Positions 1-5,412 of a DNA stretch of 6,454 bases are shown here, piece by piece (position 1 is the first letter of the stretch; each line of letters opens with the position of its first letter). The notes below the pieces were generated by a model that was not told where the DNA came from, searched no databases, and saw only the letters and a program-made list of their open reading frames with translations. Both the position numbers and the translations under genes were made by a program. Origin of the DNA: Lachnospiraceae bacterium. Lineage in GTDB: Bacteria; Bacillota; Clostridia; Lachnospirales; Lachnospiraceae. Location: contig DLYC01000169.1 of assembly GCA_003447895.1 (NCBI GenBank), forward strand, positions 1 to 6,454. Direction: 5' to 3'.

Positions 1-505
1 GCCGAAGAATCCAATGGCAGCACAGCAGCGGCCGCAAAGCATAAAAATACTTTTTATACCGAATCATCTCCCCTGTCAGAAATCCCTTGTACGTACTGTT
101 TGCCGTCCCGTAATAGTGGCACAGCGCAGACTTCTCCGAAAAATAGCGCACAGCCACCGACTTCAGCGCGTCCCACTCCGGCGCTTTGCGGTACACGATC
201 GGAGAATTGGCCCACTCCATCACATTGGGGTTCCCCTTCCCAATCGCCAGCATCGCCTTTTTCAAGTCCCAGCCGTTGATGTCGAGCACCTCATCCAGCT
301 GCCATTCGATCACATCTTTCATAGGGTCGACGCGAAGATACTCCTCGGGCGCATGCATATAGATGAACCGCACATCATAATCGCTGTCCGGCGACGCAAA
401 CCCCCAGGCCCGGCTGCCGGCTTCTGCGGCGAGCAATATTTTGACATTGTAGCGCGCCTCGATCTTGTCCAAATTCTCCTGAATTTCCTGTAGAATATTT
501 CTCAT
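1..505 (-). CDS. Predicted nucleotidyltransferase, COG3541/YcgL type (3' part cut off by window edge)
   Basis: The frame is open from ATG at 505 to the left edge, giving 168 N-terminal residues with no stop. It matches the COG3541 (YcgL-like, DNA polymerase beta superfamily) nucleotidyltransferase pattern. Residues 29-35 read AGSRAWG, which contains the GS of the nucleotide-binding loop. Residues 38-45 read SPDSDYDV, with D42 and D44 as the likely metal-binding pair. Downstream, the family-typical GWDLKKA (78-84), NPNVMEW (92-98) and SPIVY (101-105) are present. By family it should transfer a nucleotidyl group, but no substrate is established for this group. Members are usually roughly 250 aa, so about a third is missing here. 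The start is fixed by AAAGGAGGTGCGGGATG. This ribosome binding site abuts palindrome R1, which also holds the stop of the TPR gene 17 bases upstream, so the genes are probably co-transcribed and may be translationally coupled. Confidence in the family is high; the biological role is unknown. Confidence 0.9.
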   Translation of the reverse strand, partial: MRNILQEIQENLDKIEARYNVKILLAAEAGSRAWGFASPDSDYDVRFIYMHAPEEYLRVDPMKDVIEWQLDEVLDINGWDLKKAMLAIGKGNPNVMEWANSPIVYRKAPEWDALKSVAVRYFSEKSALCHYYGTANSTYKGFLTGEMIRYKKYFYALRPLLCCHWILR

Positions 506-514
506 CCCGCACCT

Positions 515-529
515 CCTTTGAGTCAAAGG
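515..529 (-). promoter_or_regulatory. SD-sequestering hairpin at the TPR/nucleotidyltransferase junction
   Basis: In the transcript, CCTTTGACTCAAAGG is a 15-base odd palindrome. Its right arm is the AAAGG of the nucleotidyltransferase ribosome binding site, and its central TGA is the stop codon of the TPR gene. It shares its left half with palindrome R1, so the two hairpins are mutually exclusive. A ribosome terminating on the TPR stop would melt this hairpin and expose the binding site, which is a plausible coupling device. The pairing is seen in the sequence; its regulatory role is inference. Confidence 0.45.
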
Positions 530-546
530 GACTGTCCCCCTGACTC
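520..546. repeat. REP-like palindrome R1 (27 bp)
   Basis: The plus strand reads GAGTCAAAGGGAC, T, GTCCCCCTGACTC. The arms are perfect except for two A-C positions. In the minus-strand transcript these become G-U pairs, so the RNA hairpin is fully paired. The element encodes the last residues of the TPR protein and its TGA stop (525-523), and it touches the ribosome binding site of the next gene. A partial extra arm (TGACTCA at 550-556) lies beside it. There is no T-tract, so it is not an ordinary intrinsic terminator. Similar elements elsewhere are mobilised by REP-associated tyrosine transposases; none is encoded in this window. Confidence 0.85.
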
Positions 547-1479
547 ACCTGACTCAATCCAAAGAAGTCCCTGCCGCCTGAGGTAATCCTCAGCGTTTTC
601 GCCTCCGGGCAGTTCATTCCTTCCTGTCATGGATTCGATATAGTGCAGTTCTCCCAAAGCACGGTCACTGTTCTCAAACTGCAAACTGTAGAGCATACAC
701 GCGATCGCATCGTCATAGGATCGTTCTTCTATCCGGATAAAGCCGATCCGCCTGTACAAACGCGCTATATCTTGGTCCTTTTTGGCATACTTCGCTGTAG
801 AGCGCAGTGTCTGCATTGCGGCGCTGTAGTTTCTGAGTCTTATTAGCGCCTCGGCTTTCTCAAACCAGGCGTTTGTGCGCTCCGGCTGCATTTCGATGCA
901 CTTTTCAAAGACCGAAATTGCTTCAGGGAACCGGCTCTCTTCAAAGAGCATTTCGGCCGTGAGATAGAGTCCCATATACGGATCCTCTTTGGCGATTTCA
1001 TCAATCGGGACATATCCGTCCGGTGTCTGTGCTGATCGCATAATGAGGGGCTGTCCGTTCTCGCCCACGTTCTTGAACCCGGACTCCTTTATTATTTGCC
1101 TGTCCTTCTCTTCGAGTTCGGGCTCATTTTCGTACATAAATCTGACGCAGCAGTCAACGCCTTCATCGATGCTGCGCGCGGAATACTGCGGGAAGCGCTT
1201 TTCAAGTCTGTCCTTGATATAATTCGTGGTGCTGAACGGCACGGAGCCCTCGTGCTTCCTGAACCAGACCTGCGTGTAGAAGAAGGCGGCCTCCTCTGCC
1301 TCCTTCCGCTTCATCTTCGGGGAGTCCGGGTACAGGATTTTCCAAAGCGGCTGCAGAACCATGAAGGCTTTTTTGTCCCCGCCGTAGAACAATTGGCGGA
1401 CATACTCCTGATTCATGCCCTGGTACACTTTTCGAATAATTGCTGTCTCATCCTCTTCACGTTTAAAAAAGCCAAACAT
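523..1479 (-). CDS. TPR-repeat protein, possible cytoplasmic adaptor
   Basis: This is a 318-aa soluble protein with no signal peptide or membrane helix. The N-terminal part (about 1-135) is helical and unrecognised, beginning MFGFFKREED. The C-terminal half carries about three tetratricopeptide repeats near residues 168-201, 202-235 and 238-272. They show the usual TPR spacing, for example AEMLFEESRFPEAISVFEKC and AWFEKAEALIRLRNYSAAM. TPR arrays bind protein partners, so an adaptor role for the TIR protein encoded just upstream is possible but unproven. I chose ATG 1479 because AGGAGG sits 11 bases upstream and the N-terminus is natural. An in-frame ATG at 1533, with its own strong ribosome binding site, would add 18 residues encoded by repeat R2. 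The last eight residues (GESGGQSL) and the stop come from palindromic repeat R1, so the original C-terminus has probably been replaced. Confidence 0.85.
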   Translation of the reverse strand: MFGFFKREEDETAIIRKVYQGMNQEYVRQLFYGGDKKAFMVLQPLWKILYPDSPKMKRKEAEEAAFFYTQVWFRKHEGSVPFSTTNYIKDRLEKRFPQYSARSIDEGVDCCVRFMYENEPELEEKDRQIIKESGFKNVGENGQPLIMRSAQTPDGYVPIDEIAKEDPYMGLYLTAEMLFEESRFPEAISVFEKCIEMQPERTNAWFEKAEALIRLRNYSAAMQTLRSTAKYAKKDQDIARLYRRIGFIRIEERSYDDAIACMLYSLQFENSDRALGELHYIESMTGRNELPGGENAEDYLRRQGLLWIESGESGGQSL

Positions 1480-1502
1480 TTTGTATTCCACCTCCTGTCC
1501 GT

Positions 1503-1529
1503 GAGTCAGGGGGACTGTCCCCCTGACTC
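1503..1529. repeat. REP-like palindrome R2 (27 bp, perfect)
   Basis: The arms GAGTCAGGGGGAC and GTCCCCCTGACTC pair perfectly around a central T, with no mismatch. It lies between the duplicated SD-ATG module (1531-1547) and the ribosome binding site of the TPR gene (AGGAGG at 1491-1496). It is entirely coding if translation starts at ATG 1533. It has the same family consensus as R1, R3, R4 and R5 and no T-tract. Confidence 0.88.
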
Positions 1530-1574
1530 TCATCCCGCACCTCCTTTGAGTCAGGGGGACTGTCCCTTTGACTC
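1529..1574. repeat. Right direct repeat flanking the TPR gene (orphan SD-ATG plus palindrome R3)
   Basis: This is the second copy of the 46-base unit at 501-546. It contains AAAGGAGGTGCGGGATG (1547-1531), identical to the start region of the nucleotidyltransferase gene, but here it is followed by palindrome R2 instead of that gene. The displaced ATG at 1533 remains in frame with the TPR gene, so it may be used as an alternative start. It looks like the footprint of a cassette insertion or a repeat-mediated duplication. Confidence 0.8.
1548..1574. repeat. REP-like palindrome R3 (27 bp)
   Basis: The plus strand reads GAGTCAGGGGGAC, T, GTCCCTTTGACTC, which is the reverse polarity of R1 and R4. 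In the minus-strand transcript the two variable positions are A-C mismatches, so the RNA hairpin is weaker than that of R1. It encodes the final residues of the TIR protein (ESKGQSP) and its TGA stop (1553-1551), then abuts AAAGGAGG. Confidence 0.85.
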
Positions 1575-4500
1575 AAGTTGCTCTTCTGCCATCTGCTGCA
1601 TCTGCTCGATCGAGTATAAGGGATACAGGCCGAGTTCCTCAGTGTATGTGTCGGAGACCAGCTGTTCTGCGAGCGGAAGATAACCGCTCACGGAATGATA
1701 GAGCCCGTTTCCCTCGAAGGACGCCAGGTCGATCGATATGCAGAACGGCTCCGTATAAGTAGTGTCGTCGCAGATGACGAGCATTCGCTGTTTTTCCGGC
1801 AGGATATAAACGTCGTACCGCGCATCCGCGTCGAACCTGATGTTAGATCCGCTGTAGGACGAGCGGTGCAGCATTTTGCCGTCCTTTGTGTCAAAAACTG
1901 CCAGCTCGCCCGCTTTAGTCAGGACCAGAAGGTATTGGTCCCGATCAGCGAAGATCATTTTGGTCACGCTCTCTCCGGGAATCCCCGCCTCCATCGTGAG
2001 GATCTCCGAGGCGCCGCCAACATCCGAGCCGGCGTCAGCCGCCCCGTCACCGGAACCGGCGCCTGCATCCGCCCCGCCGCTGCCGACGACGCCTGCACCG
2101 CTGCCGCCCCCGCTAACATCCACTATACTGAGCTCCCCGCTCGCCCGCTGCACAGCCAGCCACTCATGTTCCTCCCCCAAAGCCAGCACCTCATCCCGCT
2201 CCGGCTCCAGGAACGCCGCGTCCACCCACCGGTCCTCCCCGATCAGGTAGACCGCGAACTTCTTCGGCCCCTCATACTCTTCCTGCGCGCAGACCACCGC
2301 CGCCTTGCCGCTCACCGCGCAGCACCCGCAATAGTCAAACTTGCGATCATCCCCGCTCTGCCCGGGCTGCAGGGGGAGTGTTTTGGAAGCGGTCTGCACA
2401 CCGTCCTCCCACAGAAGGAGCACGTAGTTTCCCTCCGCATCCCTGTCCACAGACGCCGTCAAAATACCGGCATTCCCGGCTCTCTTACAGGATGCGTCGG
2501 TCATCCAGAAGGCGCTTGTGATTTCTCCAAGGCCGGGCGTGAGAAGAGTCTCGGTGCCTTCCGCGGGGTCATAGACCTTGCCGCCCATGATCACTTTCCC
2601 GCTCTCGGTCACAAAAATATGCGCCTGCTCATTATTGAGGAGATACCTGTCCTCCCCTTCCATCACCTTGGGAGCTTCGCTTCCGGAGGGATCGAGCAGG
2701 GCGATCCGGTAAATTCCGTTGTCGTAGTCACTTTGCACGGAGGCCAATATTTTGCCGGAGGGGGAGTAGTGAATTCGGGCTCCCTCCGGAACCGCGTCCG
2801 CGAAGGGGAACGGCGTAAGGCCCTCCTCCCCGCACAGGCCGATGCAGGTGACCCGCCTCTTCTCGCCCCAGGAGACCACGGCTGTAATCCCGTCCGTGAA
2901 ATGACCTCCGCCGCTGTCCGCCGCGTCGACGGCGAAGTCGCACTTGAAAAATCCCGCCGTGACGTCGTACCCGAGTGTCCCGTTGACAGACGAGCACCAT
3001 GTGACCAGGCCGTTCGCCAGCGCGAGACACATGTCGTCGTTCTCGTACATGTGCCCGCCGGTCACAAAGTCCGGAAGGTCCTTGCTGAAGCGGATTGCCC
3101 CGGTCGCCGGGTCCGCCATGACGAGCCGCGTCTTGCTGGCCATCGCGATCCCCTCGCTCCCGAACTCCATGTAATCCATGTAGTCCGATGTGTCGACAAG
3201 CCCCTGCACGGCCCGCAGACTCGTGCCAAAATCCAGCCCCGTCCGGAACCTGCAATTCCAATCCTGCTCCGCTTCATATAATTTGAGAAAAGGGGTATCC
3301 CACCCTTCCTGTCCTCTGAGGATCTCCTGGTCCCCGCAGGCCGCGAGAGCCAGGTCCCCGCTTCTGCCAAACCGCAGGGTGTAGTCCGTCGTGGTGTTGT
3401 AGAAGCACAGCCCCTCGTCGATCAGCCTGCCCTGGGCAGCAGTCTGGGCGCCCGCGGTTTCCGTGCCCCCGGCGCTATTTTGGCCGCCCGCGGTGCTCGC
3501 GCCCTCCTCAGCATCCTGGCCGCCCGTGGTTTCCGCGCCCCCGGCGCTATTTTGGCCCCCCGCGCCGGGCAGCCCAAAGACCCACAGGTCCGCCCGCTTT
3601 TCCTCCGCGTAGGGGAAAAGGATCGCCACGTTTTTTCCGTCCGGTGAAAAGGCTGCTTCCTTCGGCATCGTGTATTTGTGGTCGAAGGGGCCGTAGTCGA
3701 GGACCTTTTCCCCGGTCGCGGCGTCGATCACCCAGAAAGGATACCTCCCGTCGGAGGCATAGGCTGTGCAGAGGCAGCGCCCCGTTTCCGAAGAGACCTC
3801 CACAATCACCGCCTCCTGATTGTGCCACAGGGCAGCGCCGTCCTCCGTGGAGAGGCAGACGTGATCATATCCGGAAGTCCGCACAAGCAGCCGGTCCTCC
3901 CCCAGGAAAGTCAGGGACTTGGGCTCCTTCGTGTGCTGCGCGCTCCAGAGGAGCTTTCCGGAGGCCATGTCATAGAGATTGATCTTTCCGTAGGCGTCCC
4001 CCGTCGCCAGCACGCTCTGGTCCGGGGAGAGCGCCAGCGTACTGATCTGCGTATCCTGGTCAAAAGATTGTATATACCTCATGTTCAGCCCATGCCTGTA
4101 AAGGTAAAGCGCGTTCACGAGCGCTTCCTCCGCGGAAGCGACGTACGGCCGGCCCGGGTCCCTCCCCGGCAGGGCATTCAGGGCATCCTCCAGCGCCCCG
4201 CGGTAATTTCCGTTCTGCATGTCGATCTGCGAGATGTAGGCAAGCATCTCCGATTCATTGCGCTTTGTCTCCATAAGCTGGTCGCGGATCCTGGCATTTC
4301 GGTTCAGCAAAAGGCCGATAAAAGCCGCCGCAACAGCCGCCAAAACCGCAAACGCCGTCACCATGCGCTGCGTCCGGTAGCGCTGCTCCCTGCGATAGAG
4401 CGCGTCATAGGGACATCCGATGAGCGACGCCAGAAGGCGCAGGCTCTCCGTCCGGAACAGCCGGTTCCGCTTCTGCGCGGTGTCGGCCACAATATTTGCC

Positions 4501-4952
4501 GCCAGCGGCTCCACTGTGTCCACAAGGTTCCCCGACTCATCGCGGATCTGAGTCAGCTGCGGCGGGAAAGACTCCTCCGGCGTCCCCGCCACCAGGCACG
4601 CCAAAACATTCTTTCTCTCGTGATGCTTCAGAAAATACTCGATCTCCCGCTGCACCCAAACCGAACCCGGGGTGTCCGGGCTGCAGATCACGATCAGATA
4701 CTCCGAATTGTCCAGCGCGATCCGGATGTTCTCATCCAGGTCGTCTGCGATCGGCAGCTCCTCCAGATCGCGGAACACCAGTCCGAGCTTCTTCTGCTTC
4801 TTCTCTTCGTCCTTTCGCAGATCCTTCGGCACTTCATATCGCTCGATCCGTTTGTGCAGCTTTCCGGCGTACTCCGAGTCCAGCGGCCTGTGACGATAGC
4901 TGATAAAAGCTTTGTACCTGCGCCCCGCAGCAGGCGTCATTCTATTATCCAT
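1551..4952 (-). CDS. TIR domain - transmembrane - beta-propeller (WD40-like) protein
   Basis: This is a 1133-aa protein. The TIR domain (about 11-180) shows box 1 YKAFISYRH (13-21), VFRDLEELP (59-67, BB-loop region) and SEYLIVICSPDTPGS (83-97). These are followed by WVQREIEYF (99-107). E103 aligns with the catalytic glutamate of TIR NAD-cleaving enzymes (compare WVHKEI of SARM1), so NADase-type activity is plausible. One hydrophobic helix (about 197-216) follows an Arg-rich stretch, which suggests an N-in membrane anchor. A helical linker (about 225-290, with GNYRGALEDALNALPG) leads to a long WD40/PQQ-like propeller region from about 300 to the C-terminus, with blades such as ALSPDQSVLATGDAYGKI and AAFSPDGKNVAIL. 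Two low-complexity loops interrupt it (464-508 and 948-981). The start is ATG 4952, preceded by AAAGGAGG four bases upstream. The last residues (ESKGQSP) and the stop derive from palindrome R3. Domain calls are firm. A sensor or defence role is inferred from TIR and propeller families generally. The many cysteines leave open whether the propeller is really outside the cell. Confidence 0.92.
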   Translation of the reverse strand: MDNRMTPAAGRRYKAFISYRHRPLDSEYAGKLHKRIERYEVPKDLRKDEEKKQKKLGLVFRDLEELPIADDLDENIRIALDNSEYLIVICSPDTPGSVWVQREIEYFLKHHERKNVLACLVAGTPEESFPPQLTQIRDESGNLVDTVEPLAANIVADTAQKRNRLFRTESLRLLASLIGCPYDALYRREQRYRTQRMVTAFAVLAAVAAAFIGLLLNRNARIRDQLMETKRNESEMLAYISQIDMQNGNYRGALEDALNALPGRDPGRPYVASAEEALVNALYLYRHGLNMRYIQSFDQDTQISTLALSPDQSVLATGDAYGKINLYDMASGKLLWSAQHTKEPKSLTFLGEDRLLVRTSGYDHVCLSTEDGAALWHNQEAVIVEVSSETGRCLCTAYASDGRYPFWVIDAATGEKVLDYGPFDHKYTMPKEAAFSPDGKNVAILFPYAEEKRADLWVFGLPGAGGQNSAGGAETTGGQDAEEGASTAGGQNSAGGTETAGAQTAAQGRLIDEGLCFYNTTTDYTLRFGRSGDLALAACGDQEILRGQEGWDTPFLKLYEAEQDWNCRFRTGLDFGTSLRAVQGLVDTSDYMDYMEFGSEGIAMASKTRLVMADPATGAIRFSKDLPDFVTGGHMYENDDMCLALANGLVTWCSSVNGTLGYDVTAGFFKCDFAVDAADSGGGHFTDGITAVVSWGEKRRVTCIGLCGEEGLTPFPFADAVPEGARIHYSPSGKILASVQSDYDNGIYRIALLDPSGSEAPKVMEGEDRYLLNNEQAHIFVTESGKVIMGGKVYDPAEGTETLLTPGLGEITSAFWMTDASCKRAGNAGILTASVDRDAEGNYVLLLWEDGVQTASKTLPLQPGQSGDDRKFDYCGCCAVSGKAAVVCAQEEYEGPKKFAVYLIGEDRWVDAAFLEPERDEVLALGEEHEWLAVQRASGELSIVDVSGGGSGAGVVGSGGADAGAGSGDGAADAGSDVGGASEILTMEAGIPGESVTKMIFADRDQYLLVLTKAGELAVFDTKDGKMLHRSSYSGSNIRFDADARYDVYILPEKQRMLVICDDTTYTEPFCISIDLASFEGNGLYHSVSGYLPLAEQLVSDTYTEELGLYPLYSIEQMQQMAEEQLESKGQSP
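2010..2111 (-). other. Gly/Ala/Ser/Asp-rich low-complexity linker in the TIR protein
   Basis: This encodes residues about 948-981, made almost only of G, A, S, D and V, in patterns such as GGGSGAGVVGSGG and GAADAGSDVGG. It sits between two propeller segments and is probably a flexible surface loop that lengthens by slippage in GC-rich DNA. No function beyond a spacer is visible. Confidence 0.7.
3451..3564. repeat. Intragenic 72-bp-period direct repeat in the TIR gene
   Basis: Two 42-base near-identical copies (3451-3492 and 3523-3564) are offset by exactly 72 bases, so the reading frame is kept and the protein repeat is 24 residues (AGGQNSAGG..., about 464-508). The copies differ at a few third-position-type bases. 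The unit encodes a Gly/Ala/Thr/Gln-rich loop between propeller blades, and copy number may vary between strains. Confidence 0.75.
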
Positions 4953-4964
4953 TTCCCCTCCTTT
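4953..4964 (-). promoter_or_regulatory. Ribosome binding site of the TIR gene
   Basis: The transcript reads AAAGGAGGGGAAATG, a near-perfect anti-16S match ending four bases before ATG 4952. It touches palindrome R4 directly. Within 4960-4974 the transcript also reads CCTTTGACTCAAAGG, whose right arm is the AAAGG of this site. A small hairpin could therefore hide it unless R4 folds on itself. Confidence 0.75.
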
Positions 4965-4991
4965 GAGTCAAAGGGACTGTCCCCCTGACTC
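4965..4991. repeat. REP-like palindrome R4 (27 bp)
   Basis: It is identical to R1 and is likewise placed directly against an AAAGGAGG ribosome binding site. It is fully paired in the minus-strand RNA through two G-U pairs. It lies four bases from R5 in inverted orientation. Confidence 0.88.
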
Positions 4992-4995
4992 AACT

Positions 4996-5023
4996 GAGTC
5001 AGGGGGACAGTCCCTTCTGACTC
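4996..5023. repeat. REP-like palindrome R5 (28 bp), inverted partner of R4
   Basis: The arms are GAGTCAGGGGGAC and GTCCCTTCTGACTC, with one extra base relative to the family. Its reverse complement is nearly identical to R4. The pair (4964-5024) can therefore fold either as two short hairpins or as one long hairpin closed by CTGACTCA/TGAGTCAG around AC. Paired inverted REP elements of this kind resemble the BIME organisation known from enterobacteria. Confidence 0.85.
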
Positions 5024-5029
5024 ACACTT

Positions 5030-5058
5030 ATATTATCCAAAAACAGAGCCGGTCGCAA
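5030..5058 (-). promoter_or_regulatory. Candidate promoter for the TIR operon
   Basis: On the minus strand TTGCGA (5058-5053) is followed after 17 bases by TAATAT (5035-5030). A competing -10 reading is GATAAT (5037-5032), with a 15-base spacer. Each hexamer matches the consensus at only four or five positions. A start from here would place R5, R4 and the ribosome binding site in the leader, which fits the layout. Read-through from the upstream membrane-protein gene is the alternative. Confidence 0.35.
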
Positions 5059-5097
5059 TCAAATGCAGCCGACTCCGCTCGTAGTCTGTTATTTAGT

Positions 5098-5400
5098 TCA
5101 GCACTGCTCAGAGAATGTAAATACCATGGGGCCGATCTGAACGCCCAGCAGGTTCTCCGCCTCAGCCTTTGTGCGCTGCGCGGCCTCATCCAGAATCGAC
5201 ATGGCTGCCAGGCATGACAGAGGGCCGTATACGGGAATCAGGAAGTTCAGCAGTGTCTGCACTCCGCAGGGGCTTGTCTGATACCAGCTGTTCGCCTCGA
5301 TCTTCGGCTTCAAAATATACCACTTAAGTACGATGCACAAATAGAGAATGAAACTCAGAACAACTTGAAACATGATCAGATAGATTATGACTCTTCCCAA
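5098..5400 (-). CDS. Small two-helix membrane protein, uncharacterised
   Basis: This is a 100-aa protein that I do not recognise. A first hydrophobic helix spans about residues 4-30 (IIYLIMFQVVLSFILYLCIV). A second spans about 49-70 (TLLNFLIPVYGPLSCLAAM). A short charged segment with DEAAQRTKAEAENLL and a hydrophobic tail follow. I chose TTG 5400 because AAAGGAG lies five bases upstream. The frame stays open to TTG 5526, but that extension is basic, lacks a good ribosome binding site and overlaps an inverted repeat. ATG 5373 is possible but has a poor site and would cut the first helix. The gene ends 146 bases before the TIR start with no visible terminator, so partial co-transcription with the TIR operon is possible. 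It could also be a decayed gene. Confidence 0.6.
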   Translation of the reverse strand: MGRVIIYLIMFQVVLSFILYLCIVLKWYILKPKIEANSWYQTSPCGVQTLLNFLIPVYGPLSCLAAMSILDEAAQRTKAEAENLLGVQIGPMVFTFSEQC

Positions 5401-5412
5401 AATCTCTCCTTT

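Larger units (their letters stand above)
501..546. repeat. Left direct repeat flanking the TPR gene (SD-ATG plus palindrome R1)
   Basis: This 46-base segment matches 1529-1574 in the same orientation at 42 of 46 positions. The first 25 bases (501-525 and 1529-1553) are identical. The four differences are AA versus GG and CC versus TT inside the palindrome. In transcript direction the unit is palindrome, AAAGGAGGTGCGGG, ATGAG. Here the ATG is the real start of the nucleotidyltransferase gene. The two copies enclose the TPR gene, so recombination between them would delete that gene and leave the flanking genes correctly joined. Confidence 0.85.

Noticed and set aside
14..493. Plus-strand frame of 159 codons at the left edge
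   Set aside because: It is antisense to the nucleotidyltransferase, whose GSRAWG and DSDYD motifs and strong ribosome binding site are decisive.
1503..1574. Intrinsic transcription terminators formed by R1-R5
   Set aside because: The stems are strong but no T-run follows on either strand, and the elements lie inside a probable operon.
1695..3281. Long open plus-strand frame (528 codons), and another at 3678-4988 (436 codons)
   Set aside because: Both lie fully antisense to the TIR gene in GC-rich DNA. They give Arg/Pro/His-rich sequence without domains, as expected of shadow frames.
520..5023. CRISPR array made of the repeated palindromes
   Set aside because: The copies are scattered at gene junctions, differ in polarity and lack regular unique spacers of constant size.
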